From Centropus unirufus (lineage: Eukaryota > Chordata > Aves > Cuculiformes > Centropidae), in NCBI GenBank assembly GCA_013397695.1, contig VYZI01000085.1, positions 1,449,971-1,513,970 on the forward strand: a stretch of 64,000 nucleotides of DNA, read 5' to 3'. Below the pieces are notes generated by a model that made no database searches, had not been told where the DNA came from, and saw only the letters and a program-made list of their open reading frames with translations. A program made the position numbers and the translations under genes. Below, one piece after another: positions 23,601 to 35,500 of this stretch. The first letter of the stretch is position 1; each line of letters opens with the position of its first letter.

Positions 23601-25301
23601 TGGTCAGTTGAAAAGTTTGCTTTTCTTTTAGAGGTTTGTGTTGCTGCTGTGCCTTCTTTGCTGTTTTCCCATTAGTCTGGGACAGCAGCCTCATGTGGGG
23701 CAGGAAGTTTGGCTTCTTTGCATGTGGAAGTTAATGGCATGTGTCTCCCCCCTGGAAGCAGAAGTGCTCCTCCAAAGCCTGAGATCAGAGCTTCAGGAGC
23801 AGGGTTGGCTGACATCTGCCTTGTGCTCCCCTGACAGTGCCCTTCAGTGTCAGGTTATGGTGGCCAAGCACACCTATGGGTCCCGAAACCCAGGGGAGGT
23901 CTGTGTAATCTGAGAGGAAAAGTCTGGCTGTGTGAGACAGCTCATCTGAAACTCAGCAGCTTCATCTTTGGGAAAGAATCCAATTCAACTTCCTTTTGTT
24001 TCAGCTTTTATCCAGAAATAAAGTGGTTTGAAAACCAAGAGACTGTCACAGTGAAGGTCAAAATAGCAAACGCGGCTGACTGTAAATGTGAGTTTGCTAA
24101 AGAGAAGGTGACTTTCAGGTAAGTTAAATAAACGTGAGTGTAACAAATAAAATGTTTGTAAGCTTGCATTTAACTTTTTAAACCGTTCCTCTATTGCAGC
24201 GCTTGCTCAGGAGACAAACTGTACCGGGCTGACCTGGAGCTGCATCGATGCATCCTTGCAGAAGAGTCTGCTTGTGTGGTTACGGATAAGGACGTGGTTC
24301 TGTCTCTTGTGAAAGAGGAGAGAGGAGCGTGGTGCAAATTAGTGAAGAGCAAGGTGAAGGGGGAATAAATCTGAGAAGGGCTGAATGTTCTGAACATCTT
24401 TGCTATGCATCAGTGCAGAGATTTCAAACGGTGTTTTTTGTCAACAGAATCCTCACGTGTCTTTTGATTTTGAACACTTCGAAGATTTGGAAGATGAAAG
24501 CCCTTTTCCAGTTGGTAAGGAATGAATGAGTCAGTGTTTGTATGTGTAAAATGACTGGCATCCACATTTTTCCATAGGCTTGAATGAAAATATTTATTTC
24601 CTATGTGCGGCACATGGCTGCCTTGTTCAGTGTCTCCGAGAACAGAAGCAGAAGCCTCTAATAGAAAAATACCCTGCTGGTGCAGTTTGCTGCCAGAATA
24701 GAATCACAGAATGGTTTGGGTTGGAAGGGACCTCAAAGAGCCCACCCATGGGCAGGGACACCTCCCACTGGATCAGGGGCTCCAAGCCCCATCCAACCCA
24801 GCCTTGAACACCTCCAGGGATTGGGGCAGCCACCACTGCTTGGGCAGCCTGGGCCACGGCCTTTCTGCCCTCATTGTGAAGAATTCCATCATAATGTCTA
24901 ATCTAAATCTTTCCCCTTCCAATCTAAAGCCAGTCCTCCTCATCCTTTCCATGCCCTTGTCCCTCCCCAGCTTTCTTGCAGGCCCCATTCAGGTACTGGA
25001 AGGCCCCTCTATTGTCTACCCAGAGCCTTCTCTCCAGGCCAGACAACCCCAGCTCTCAGAATAGCACAGGCAAAAATAAGCATGAAGGAGTTTTTAGTGT
25101 TTCATTCTGCTTTGTGGCCTAAAACGTGGTGGGGGTTTTTAGTACTACTATGTACATGTTCTAAAGCTCTTGTTTCTTCTTTCCTTACAAATGTCTCGCT
25201 GTTCATTACTTCTAGGTACTAAACAATTGCATTGCACTTCGGCAGTGACTGAAGAATGGGTTGAATCCTCAGAAGAGAGTGAAACAGAAAGTGATGAGTA
25301 G
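2612..25301 (+). CDS. TDRD12: TDRD12, Tudor domain-containing protein 12 (complete coding region)
   Basis: TDRD12 is a germline piRNA-biogenesis factor with Tudor domains and a helicase-like core. Coding exons: 2612-2632, 3011-3172, 3462-3598, 3973-4092, 5396-5451, 6783-6868, 7931-8126, 8736-8812, 8990-9048, 9817-9877, 10825-10929, 11310-11495, 12177-12330, 13183-13310, 13940-14131, 15181-15309, 15596-15713, 16513-16637, 16729-16949, 17656-17755, 18106-18293, 18586-18796, 19309-19401, 19681-19850, 21267-21388, 22427-22481, 24005-24118, 24200-24353, 24448-24514, 25216-25301. The total is 3693 nt, giving 1230 aa; the remembered human long form is near 1177. All introns are GT-AG and phases agree throughout. 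The ATG has A at -3 and G at +4, and an in-frame TAG lies 9 nt upstream in the same exon, which fixes the start. Exon 2 begins at 2582. The order is Tudor, helicase-like core, CCCH finger, Tudor, CS domain, acidic tail. Small alternative exons cannot be excluded. Confidence 0.95.
2859..2954. repeat. 96-nt near-perfect palindrome in TDRD12 intron 2
   Basis: Base i pairs with base 5813-i across the whole element. About 40 bp of each arm are complementary with one mismatch (2867/2946), meeting in an (AT)n centre with a small internal mismatch. The unique part of the arm reads CCTGTCATTTTAGCAGGAGC. It resembles a palindromic DNA-transposon remnant (MITE) and could also fold as an RNA hairpin. Confidence 0.9.
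3011..4092 (+). other. TDRD12: TDRD12 exons 3-5: N-terminus and first Tudor domain
   Basis: These exons encode about residues 8-147. The conserved opening IENPGCFWV is followed by the Tudor core with EELKCWCRAVIKS and MECFLVDYAK, then IPYRAKK, closely matching human TDRD12. Tudor domains of this class bind methylated arginine, typically on PIWI proteins. The exon 4/5 junction splits the Asp codon of SKDVRVALEAF. Confidence 0.9.
5396..10929 (+). other. TDRD12: TDRD12 exons 6-12: Tudor tail and variable linker
   Basis: Exons 6-7 encode a conserved stretch with RWDSAATLYFQNLLK and LYVTIKDEK (residues about 147-194), which belongs to the extended Tudor region. Exons 8-12 (residues about 195-360) are low in recognisable motifs and rich in Ser, Pro, Glu and Asn, consistent with a fast-evolving disordered linker before the helicase core. 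Frame is kept across all junctions. Confidence 0.85.
9900..10330. other. GC-rich segment in TDRD12 intron 11, no gene seen
   Basis: A GC-rich island inside intron 11 is open in several frames (up to 114 codons on +). None resembles a known protein. The overlapping frames on both strands are what unconstrained GC-rich DNA gives. It may be an old repeat that I cannot name. Confidence 0.5.
11310..16637 (+). other. TDRD12: TDRD12 exons 13-19: degenerate DEAD-box helicase-like core
   Basis: These exons encode about residues 361-704. A Q-motif-like start (FRGPSFTQSYCWPP) is followed by GNDP (about 394-397) where a Walker A GKT is expected. Then come PGQKKA (430-435) at motif Ia, TPYS (480-483) at Ib, and LILDEVEVLF with DEVE at about 504-507 in place of DEAD. 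The second RecA-like half contains KVLVFTDSV and a motif VI region (FGQRLRSL, about 688-695) without the HRxGR arginines. The fold is recognisable, but catalytic residues are largely missing, so ATPase activity is doubtful. Confidence 0.85.
16729..17755 (+). other. TDRD12: TDRD12 exons 20-21: CCCH-type zinc finger
   Basis: LCAHFKTFGICKNRTVCPDRH spans the exon 20/21 junction and fits C-x8-C-x5-C-x3-H (C768, C777, C783, H787), a CCCH finger of the RNA-binding type. The junction falls in the Lys codon after the second Cys. The upstream SVLLLTEDG block is also conserved with human. Confidence 0.85.
18106..19850 (+). other. TDRD12: TDRD12 exons 22-25: second Tudor domain
   Basis: These exons encode about residues 812-1031. 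The markers NATNYFGRIV, EMNEYFKES, FIDEG-like YIDEGRTSLV, LPPQAVEFIVCRVKP and DNPEHIPQL match the C-terminal Tudor of human TDRD12. Exon 25 is unusually CpG-rich for this gene. Confidence 0.88.
20530..20640 (-). mobile_element. CR1 LINE fragment, reverse orientation
   Basis: The text CACTAGGTTGGAAAAGACCT followed by ACCTGTCCACTACTAAACCA matches the CR1 subfamily that reads 'ggttggaaaagacc...'. It is a short diverged piece in TDRD12 intron 25. Confidence 0.7.
24005..25301 (+). other. TDRD12: TDRD12 exons 28-31: CS (p23-like) domain and acidic tail
   Basis: Residues about 1091-1180 open with FYPEIKWFENQETVTVKVKI and end near GAWCKLVKSK, the pattern of a CS/p23 beta-sandwich: the opening Trp, alternating hydrophobic strands and a late Trp. 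The long human isoform also carries a CS domain here. The tail (1181-1230) is acidic (FEHFEDLEDESPF; SSEESETESDE) and ends at TAG 25299-25301. Confidence 0.85.
24698..25065 (-). mobile_element. CR1 LINE fragment, reverse orientation, about 370 bp
   Basis: It starts with the reverse-complemented CR1 end (GAATCACAGAATGGTTTGGG). It continues through CACCTCCCACTGGATCAGGG and reaches the region around CTTTCTTGCAGGCCCCATTC and CTCTCCAGGCCAGACAACCC. It is one of the longer copies here and lies in the last TDRD12 intron. Confidence 0.92.
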
Positions 25302-25720
25302 TTTGGAAATGGATCTTTTCTTTCTGACAAGAACTGTGCCTCAAAATGCTGTCTCTTGAAAAAGTATTCCCACTAAAGCTGATAAAGCTAAATGTAGTTG
25401 GAGAACTCTCCTTCATTTGGAGAGGGATATAGTGAACAAATGCCACACCTTCGGGGTCTGGGAATTATGTGTGTTCCAGTGCCTCACTTGAATTGTTGTC
25501 TTTAGTGATGATGGACACACGTGTCCTGTGCAAACCAGAAGATCTAAAGCTTCTGGCTGGCTTTATCTGAGGGACTGGGCCGTGTTAGCGAGTTACTTGT
25601 GAAGTTTCAGGAATCCTGATGATATGCCAGTTTTTTCTACCGTATCCCTGGGCCTTTTTTTTTTTTTTTCAGTGGTGGTATCAAAGATATTCCTAATAAA
25701 CGAATCTAGCATCAATCTGT
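25302..25720 (+). terminator. TDRD12: TDRD12 3' UTR with poly(A) signal
   Basis: AATAAA lies at 25695-25700, about 395 bases after the stop and just after a T run. Cleavage is expected around 25715-25720. No other AATAAA lies between it and the stop. Confidence 0.8.
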
Positions 25721-26400
25721 GCATTGTAGATCTTGAAGCACGTTGGTTTCCCCAACATAACTGTGTGGGGATTTAGAACAGAGACTTCACAAAATTATTT
25801 TAAGAAGCCTAAAATACTGTTTTCTTGACTAGGAAGAACGCACCTGTTTTTTGGGTTATTCTTTCAAGAAACACAGGGATGCCTTTATCTCAAGAGTGGG
25901 AGGAGCCTGAATTAATGTTCACTGGCATGTAATGAAGAAGAGTAACAATATTGCTGATGCTGTTGGAACACAGCGTGTGAACAGAAACAGTTGGAATTGT
26001 TCATCTATGATTAAAAAAGCCAGTGCTGTTGCAAATGTGGCTACAGCTGAGCTTAATTATAACCTTTGCCTGGGTACAGGTGCTCCCGGAGTGGTTGGGC
26101 AGGATGTTTTCCTTCCTCCTTTGTTCTTTGGCTTGTCTGACATCTAAATGTAATGTAAGGTGGGTTTTCTGCTGGTAGCACAATCAAATGGGCTTTTTAA
26201 TAGACGTGAGTTATCTGCAGTTCTTGTTTGTAAAGTAAAACCCCTTCCAGGAGGTTTCAGCAGGTGCTGACTTGAGCTGTGCATCTGCTGGGAAGCTTTG
26301 CCTTCTCTGTAGCTGAGAAGCTTTCCTTGCTTGTTGTGAGTAATAATGCAAAAAACAAGATGCTGTAAGCTATCAGCAGGCAGTGAAAGCAACTCTGCTG
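25721..26400. other. Gap between convergent TDRD12 and SLC7A9 3' ends
   Basis: About 700 bases separate the two opposed poly(A) sites. I see no gene, CR1 copy or notable repeat. Open frames on both strands are short and unlike known proteins. Confidence 0.6.
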
Positions 26401-26404
26401 GACA

Positions 26405-26574
26405 CTGATCTGGCGCAGATACCTTTTATTCTTCCATATTTAACGTCTTTCAAGTACTGAAGTGTTGCAAAAATAACACATGGTATGAACAGAGCAATGT
26501 GGATACAATACGTGTGCCAGACGCCATTGAATCCCCTTCAACTGGCCAGGCACGTAAAAACAACCGAGGATGCA
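26405..26574 (-). terminator. SLC7A9: SLC7A9 3' UTR with poly(A) signal
   Basis: On the - strand AATAAA lies at 26430-26425, about 145 bases past the stop at 26577-26575. This predicts a short 3' UTR ending near 26405-26415. Confidence 0.75.
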
Positions 26575-29500
26575 TTAAAAAGCCTGTTCAGGGACTTCCT
26601 CTGCCGGAACAACTTCCAAAAGCATCTGGAGGTGTGTGGTGATGGGCTCTGAGGAAAGAAGCTCTCATTAGAGGCGTTAGGAGAACAGCGTTTCTGTTCA
26701 GACTTGCACTACTGCTCTACGTGAGAAAACCCTCCTTGGGAGAACCTGTCTGCTCTGTGCCCACAGTGCAAACGGGAACAGGGGCTGAGGAATAAAAACA
26801 CCATTAAGGTCAGCGACAGCACTGTAGGGTTTCTAAACCTGCTCTTATAAGAGCAAAGAGCTGCTCATGCAATAATTACATAATGGTTAATAACTCTGAG
26901 ATCATAGTTTCTCTTGAGGCTGTGAAAATCACTACAAACTGTCACTCTGGATCCTTGCAGCTCTTGTTTCCCTCAGCTGCGCTCAGATTGGTTTTGATGT
27001 TAATGCTGCTAAGGTTTAGTAAATGTAGTAAAACCTGCACTAGGACAGTGTTTTGTGGGGCAAGAACAGCTGTGCTGATCCTAAGTTAATGGCAAAAGCA
27101 CCGGTTGGATAGGCAGACCACTGGAAAAGTGACGTTGCAGGTCAAGCAGCTCTGTTCAGTCAGAGACAGCTCCTTCGTGCCACAGTTATGCCTTGCTTTT
27201 CTGGGCCTTAAGCTTTGTTTTTCTTTAAGTTGGACATCACCTTTCTCACAGGAAGGTGTAAAACGCAATGGAGTAAAGCCACCCTCCCCGTGTCTGGAGA
27301 ACAGCCTCCCTGCGCACCTGCTCATGGGATTTAAAGGATGAACCATACAGCAAGCTCTGTCATGGTCATTAATGTGAAAGTTGGAGCTGGCGCTCTGGGA
27401 TTGACTTACCTGAAATTTTTTGGGCCCAGCTGAATTGAAAATGAACAAAAAGTACGTAAACGATGAGTCCACTCAAAATAAATAAAACGCAGTACAGATA
27501 GGCCAGCTCAGGGGCGCTGATAATGGGGGCCAGCACCAGCAACACGGAGACCAGCGTCACTATGACTGGGATGACGATGGGTACCTGCAGACCACAAATA
27601 AGGAGGACCTTGTGTGTAGATGGTGTTTAATTGCCAAAATATTCATGAGGTATTGGTGGGAGAGGAAGAAAAGCTGAGCTTACCCTGATGGGTCTCTCGA
27701 GTTCCTTTCTTGTGAACCTCATCACAATGAGCGCGAGAATGGTTAAACCGTAAAATATCCAGACTGCGAAGCTAAAATAGTTGATGAGTGTGTCAATGTC
27801 ACCAGGGATGATGTAGATAATGGCAATGGCCCCCTGCAATGAGACCAAAAGTCAGTGCAGCCCACAAATGAGGCTGGGTGGGACCTGGGTGCATGGAGCA
27901 CCTTCCAAGAGTGTGTCCGTGTCCTGCCAGCATGTGCTCATTCCTGCCTGCAATCTGAATACCATTTGAAGTCCATAGGCTTAAAACGTGTCTGTACGAA
28001 CCTGTTCTGGTGTTGACCGTGTGTCATGGAGACAGTGAAGATACTAAATAGATTTTTAGGTTATTAAAGTTATTGGGAGTTGACAGAGCAACGTTGAGTT
28101 TATCTTGTTTTACCCAGGAGATAAGATAAATGGGTAAAAACAAGATAACAAGATGGTCTGGATTTATTCATTTACCGCATAGAATTTTTGAATGAGGTAT
28201 AGGTCTCAATGTACCGTATGGAATATTTGATTTGAGATGCAAATGTGTTCTTACAGGGAGGAAATGAAGGAGCGAGAGCTCGTTTTCAGGCATCCTCTGA
28301 AATCAAGAATTTGCCCAATACTGAATCCTTCCTTTAATTTTTGGTTTGTTTTCATGCTGTGGATTCTTAAACACTCATTTTTACATCCAGTTCTGGAATA
28401 TCTCTGCTCAAATTGGGACTCTGGGAGGCTTTTATCTCTCCTATTTCCATGTGCATTCATCAGCTTTTGTGTCTGGGTGGTGGGAGACTGTTGGGATGGC
28501 TGTGAGGGATGTGCCAGCACGTGTCGCAGTGATTCCTGCTGCTGATTTTGCTTCCCTTGGGGATATAAACTTACATAAAAGATGATGGCAGGTGCTGGCG
28601 TCAGGCGCTTGATGCTGATGTAGGAGAGCACCTTCAGCATGTGCCCCTCCCGGCCCGCCACATAGACCAGTCTGCAAGAAAAAACCGAGGCAGGGCTTAG
28701 CACAGCTGCCAGGAGCCATGGGCCCTGCTTCTCGGGGCTGGGGAGTGTCACTCCTGTTCGGGGTTGTTTCCTCTGAGCAGGAGAATTTAATGAGTATCGC
28801 AGTAGACTGAAATAAGGGACAGAACTGATATTAAGGCGGCGATCAGGAAACCAATTTCAGACTTGTTAGCCAGCATTTGGAATTATTTTGGAGAGAAAAA
28901 AAAAAGCAGCTGTGTCCCTCTTTTTTTTTTTTCTTTCCTTTTAATTTGCCTCATCTCAAGAAGCTTCGTTGTCAGCCTTCTGTCAAAAAATGGGTCTTTA
29001 CAGCCCTATCATACCCAGGTGGAACTGTAAATCAGTTTTAAATAGTTAAGGGAAGAAAAACAGACAGCAAAGCAAAGTTTTTCATCCCAATCCCTCCCCT
29101 TCATCACAGCGGTACTCACATTCTTGTTTTGTTTTGTTTTTTAACTTGGTTAGTTCTTAGCTTTAAACTTTAAACTTGAGGTGAAACAAACCCACCCTTT
29201 ATGCTGTGCCTGCTTAATGACGAATAAGAGACACTTTCCCATTTTTCAACCCTGCACAGCCACTGCTTGAGAGGAATTAAATGGCACACCTAGGTCTGCA
29301 GGAGGTGTTAAATCCCATCGTGTACCTCTGGATCAGGAGGATGTCTGTGGCTGGCTCTGCAGGTACATCCAAGTCCAGGTAATTTTTTTTCTATCCTTTA
29401 AAGACTTTGATTTTAAGATCTCTGGGGAGGAGCTTACCTGCCTGCAGTAAAACAGGTCCCGTTGGCAGAGCCAATGGTAGAAAAGGCCACAAAGAGAGGA

Positions 29501-32500
29501 ACTATCCAGGAGGCCGGGTAAAGGACTCTGTCTCCAAATGTCTGGGATAGGGGAGTAAAAAAGCATCAGTTCTGTCATTCAGGTTATTGCTTAGTCTACT
29601 CAGCAAAGTTGGAACCTCCTTAAGAGTGTTGTAAATGGGTGCCTAAGGTATCACCGATAAAACATGTGCTGTCCCTTGTGTAGTTACTAACAAGCGCTCG
29701 GCCAGTGGTGAGCTGGAGTAATTAATGAGCCGCTCTGAGCGGAGCGTTGCTGCGCTGGGGTCTGGAATGCTGCATGTGCAGGAAACAGATGTAAAATACT
29801 GAGATGAAGTTTGTCACAGACACCTGGTTTGGGGAGTTGTCCACAGCGTGGAGCAAGTGTCACAGCCACGTGTGCACGGGCTGCTTTCGGCCTGCAGAGG
29901 AGCAGCAGTGCCTGCGGCTGCCCGGGTTGTATGGATGGGCAGGGAAAGGATCAACTCCCAAAAGTCTTCCCTGCGCTTTGGTTTTTCCCTGCCCCAGGGA
30001 GCGGTGCTCAGTACTGCAGGGAGGATCTGTGTAGGGGCACTGATCTACTGTAAATGAACGTGAAGTAATGCTTCGGGGTTCTCAGAAGGGGCGGTTAAGT
30101 TTTAGTCAGGCGTAAGGAGTCCTGGTTTGGCACTGGTGTAACCTTAGTGTTATTTCTTTGTCCAGAAAGGCGCTTGTCTGTGCTACGCGAGAGCTGCTTA
30201 GGGTGCACAGACCTCCAGAGCCCTCCTGCTCTGCACCACCCCTGCCCTGCGCAGCAGAAGGGAGATGGAGCTCATCTACTCCAGGTTCGGTGCCTGCTGA
30301 CGTGTGTGGCTGTAAGGTTGGTGGCACGTGGAAGAGGCCTCACTTTTAAACAAAATACAATGATGCACCCATTGCTGTACCTCGTGGTGCACACAAGGTG
30401 CTGAAATGCACCAAAGTTGTACATTTAAGAGGTTATTCTAAGCATTCCTGCCTTGGCCGGAGCGCTGCTGCACTGGGTTTTGCATATGTGTTACTATTGC
30501 TTGTTTTCCCCAAAACCTAACGCTAGGAATCACTGCTGCATGACCTCTCAGTTCCAGACACACACGTGTCCCATGGATATGTGACAGTCTGGAAATGAAG
30601 GGACAGGTGTGTGTTAAGATTTAAGAAACATCTGTCATTCTAATGTTTCATTCCCTGCACCCACATTGCTCAAGCTCCCAGTGCCCTGAAAGGATATTTT
30701 CACTTTTGTTAAGGAAAAAACGAGACTAAAGAGGAGGTGAACTGCGGGCTACTTCATGTATCCAGAGTGACCCCCTTGGGATCATGTGCTTGTTTCCCTG
30801 AAATACAGGAAGCACTGGGAAGGGCAAAGCAGCAGCCAAGGGGTTACATTTCCTTCCATCCTTCTGGTGCTTTTGGAAACCAGGTTCCCTCTGAGCTGCA
30901 GCATTTAAGACAACATTAGGTCTGCACGGCTTATGCTCCTTTTGTATGGCAGAGCGGCTGTTCAGGCATTACTGACACCACTTTTGGATTCAGAAATGAC
31001 GGTGGATACGGGGAAAGGCATTGCTGCCAGCTTCGACTGAAACGAATGGGGCGTTAGGGAGAAGTGGGGGTTCCTCTGGCTCGTGTCTCGCGCACACAGC
31101 CTTGCTCAGATGCGCTAGGACAAAAGAAAGCGGCTTACCACAGCAACTGCCTGGGACTGCAGGAGTTCTGTTGAAGTCATTACGGTGAAATAGGAAATGT
31201 TTATCAGAACGTAACAAACTGTAACCAAGGGGATCCCAATAATTATAGATAGCGGGAGGTTTCTAAAGAATGCAAAAGTAAGACTTCATCAGCATTGCTT
31301 TGTCACGGGTCCTGTGGGCTCTTACTTCTCCCACGCGCTCCGGAGGTGCATTTACATTTATATTGCAGAGCCGTGGGAATCAGGATTTTAAAATAGGAAA
31401 AGTACAAATTTATATGAATATGTGAAGCCTTTGAATAGCCATCGCTTTTAAAAACAAACCAACACATTGGCCTCCTTGGGCAGAAATATTCAGGGTTTGA
31501 TTTTTGTTGTTCGAAATATGGCTTTCTGACATAGTTTTACCTGTAAGGATTTTTAAGTTCTTCTGTGATGTAATTGAGTTGATTCCTGGAAGGAAGAACA
31601 TTCATTCACTGTTAGTGCCAACTGCGTGCTCAAACACTAAATATTACAGAGTTAGGTGTTAATTCTTACTTTTCACCTTTTCAGTTTAAAAAACCCCAGT
31701 AAAGCCAATCTTTTAAGGGGTAAAACTGCAGTACAAAAACTTCTTGAGCTTCCTATGTAAATGTCAGCCTCTGGATTCACCACTGTTTCCTCCTCACGGT
31801 TCTGGAAGGGTCTCTGGGATTTTGAAATGAGATTCTCTTTATTTCTTGGGTAAAATACCCCAGGATAACAAACTGAATCCTTGGCAGGCATTTATCTCGG
31901 ATCTACATTGAACCTCAAGCTTTGCAGTATCCAAGTCCTGTCAAGCAAAGGCTCCAGTGTAGCTGTCACAAGGACTGGAGCGAGTGCTGATGTCTCACAG
32001 CAGCTCTGGAAGCCGTGGTGCCATGGAACTGTAGACTTTTTTTTTGTGTGGACCCAAACGAAACAGGATCTATAACCCCTCCACTCCTGAAAACATGAGG
32101 AAGAGTTGGCATTCCCAGGTAGAGGCTCATTTTCAAACCTCACTGCCTGGTGGTTACCTATGGAAATAATCACTTGGGCACCAGCTTCCCTGTACCCCTG
32201 AAACAGAGCTGCGTGTCCGAACGGGCAGTTTTATATCCCCGAGTTGGACACTCAGGCTTGGGAAGAGTAACCCAATAATGTTTTGGTTCTAAATGAAACC
32301 GAATTAGGAAAAAAAACTTGAGTTGAACCTTATGAATTCCAATATTTCATGGTTTTTTGTGTCCTGTACTCATCAACCACGACAACCACACGTTCCCCAA
32401 GAGATGGGATTTGCTGGGGTAGCTGATGGGGTCTCTGGAAAGGCTCCTTTGCCTGACCTAATGGAATTCAACTGTGTTATATTCCTATTGGCACAGGTAT

Positions 32501-35500
32501 CTGGGCCCCTCCAGCAGCAGAGCAGTGGCCCGGTCGGGATCTGCTGGAACTTCTTTCCCTCTTAAACAGCAACTTGAGGATTTGGGGACAGGAGGGGTGT
32601 ATTTCTGGTGTTGTTTTTAACCAATCTGGTGGTGTTTTTCCAGAATTCATTGCAAGATTCATAATAACGAATCAGATGTTACCTTATTCAGACCCCATCT
32701 TTGAGCTCTACAGGGAGAGAGCAACCCAGTTAAAGGCTGTAAAGCTGTACCCATCCCTTACCATCCATCGTATGCCCAGAGGCCGTTATAGAATGCCAGC
32801 CCCAAGGAGCTCACGGAGATCGTGCTGTCCTTGAAAGAGTCTTTGAAGTTTTCAGTTTTTCCTGCAAACAAGAGTAGATAGTGATCAGTGTGGAATGAAT
32901 TCCTTTAATCCCCACCTGATGAAGCAGCATTCCAGCATCTGTTCCACCTCTGTAACATCTTGCTGTCCAAATGGATGCACACCCGTCTTTAGGAATTCAT
33001 CCTAGTGTCCTGTGTCCCACCCTTTTTTTGCTTCTCTCAAAGCAAATACCGCAGCTCCCAAGAGCTCATGGTTAAAACACTGAGTAAAAGGGAAATGCCT
33101 TGACCTGCCCCTCCAGTCGGGGGTGGGGGAGAAGCTGAAATAATTCTGGCTGGTAAACGATGCGTAATTACCTTGTGCAAGGAGAACAATCCCACTGACA
33201 ATGATGATTGTGACAATGATCATTTTGGCAGCGGTGAGGAAATTCTGGAGGTAGCTGCCTAGCTTCACACTCAGGGAGTTCACCAGGGTGATGATCACTG
33301 GGAAAAGAAATTCATGTTTCTGCTTTCCATTTGTCAGGGCTGAAAGAAACGTTCCCTCCTAAACCAACCCCCCTTAATTACTGTCCTGCTTTTTTCTCTT
33401 TGAGTTATTCATAGTGGGGGGTTTAACTTTCTGGGTTTGGCTAATGTTTAAAAATCGGATGATAGAGTTTTCTGATTCAGAATTTGTACCTCTAACAAAA
33501 ATATGTACTGAAGTTGCCTGGTGTTCTCATAAATACAGAGATAACATCTCCACACTTAATTTTTCCTTCCATTTCTGCTGTAAACCAGCATTTTTTTCAC
33601 AGCTCCATCTTAGTAAAGAGTAAAAGAAAGTTAAAACTAGGAAAAAAATGCATTCTTGGACCTATCCTTTCAATGTGCTGTTGGTTTGGCCATGGTGGGA
33701 AGGATTCCCTGCTCTGCATTCCAAACTTTTCCATTGCTTTCAGTGTGGAGTTGCTTCCCGGTGCCTTCATGAGGCTTCACTGACTCCAGCCCTGCTGAAG
33801 TGGGTTTGTTGATGGGGCAAGAGGAACCACTGTGCAATTAGACCCTTCCCCCTAATGAAGGTGAGTCTTACCAATGGCAGCTGCTGCCAGGCACTTGATG
33901 ACGACCCGGGGTGGGTCACAGCCAGGATAGAAAGGAGCCGATGCGTATTCCGCAAAGCTGAGGCAAATGATGGCAAATGAGCTGGGCTTTGTGACAATCA
34001 GGCTCGTCCAAGAGAACAGAAAGGCTGGGATTGGCCCAAAGGCCTCCATCAGGTAAGGGTATTCCCCCCCAGATTTTGTGATCATTGTGCCAAGCTCAGC
34101 AAAACAAAGTGCACCTGAAACAAAAGAAAAGCCTTTCTTAATGGCTGAGTCCGTCTGCTTTCTGGAGCCAGGGCTGGGTAGAACAGGTTATTACATTAAT
34201 TAGGTAGAAAAGGTAAGGAAATGGGTATCTGCAGTGCATCATTGCTCTCGTTGGGTTTCTGTATGTTCTACTGTACCAGCAAAATCAAATCCTAATGATC
34301 TGTGAGCAGCTGGAAAAAATACACTGAAACGAGTAAATTAGTGCAGAATTTACTGCTGGTGGTTTTTAAGGCTTCAGCAAAGAAATACATGATTTCATAC
34401 TGGATTTCTGTGTAAGACCCCAGAGCTTCAGGCACCCCTCGGTGACACTGGCTGCCCTGCCCTTGGGAATGGCCCAGCCTATAGTTCTACTACTTCTACT
34501 ACTTCTACTTTAGTAGAACTAAATATTGCTTTCAAACTGCAATGAAAATTTGCTTTACCATTTAAAAAACTTCATATTTTGGCAGCACATGCTTTGCATT
34601 TCTGTCCAAGTGCTGCTGTGCTCAAGAATGAGCTGATTTTGGATCGGGAAATTATCAGGTTGGGCCGGGGTGCCGCTGGGTGGTTTGTGAAATGAGAGCA
34701 GCAGCAGAAAGTACAAGGATTTTGGGGAGGATTCGTATTGACTCATTTACCTAACGTTGCAAGGATTCCACAGGCGGCCCAGGTGGTCAAACAAGGACCC
34801 ACAGCTCCCACGTTGGCCAGGACGGATTTTGGAGAAACAAAGATCCCTGAGCCAATAATTGTACCCACGATCATGCAGATGCCACTGATGAGGCCCACCT
34901 TGAAATAAAACGAGGCACTTTGGTAAGGTAATCTCTAATCCTTCAATCGCTCCTTTTCGGTACAATCCACTTACAGGAATTGTTCGTACTTTTTTCAGCT
35001 CTTTCTGTTAGTTCTGGCTGGTTTAATTAAACATCAATATTTTTCCAGTCACCAAACTAAAACCATGTCAAGAGTTTTTTTTCCCAGGTCACATACAGAG
35101 GAATTCTACTCCTTCTGGGAGTGCAAACTGCACAATGTTTTCTTAACACCCGTAACTTTCTAGAGGAGATAATTTCCCCCTTGTTTTTCTGTACCCATTT
35201 TATAGCTACGAACAGTAAGGAACTTGGAGAAATCAAGGAGCAGCCACTGAGAAGCACGGATGGAAAGAAACGGTAGGGGTTATAAGTTCTCTTGATCAAG
35301 TTATCAGGTAGAAAAAGAATTCAAAGACTTTAATTGTGTATCCTTACTTCTTAATTTTATTTCTATCGTCTCTCTTTAACGAGCAGTTAGCAGTGTCCTA
35401 ACACGGAAGCCAGCCCTGCTGGTACTGGGTAAAGCCCCAAAGTTCGGCGCTGCTTGCGGATTCCCCCTCCCGCTGCCCCCTGCCCGCGCGCGGACCCAAG

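Noticed and set aside
28251..28751. 166-codon - strand frame overlapping an SLC7A9 exon
   Set aside because: Only 28575-28671 is real SLC7A9 coding sequence, in another part of the frame; the rest is intron read-through.
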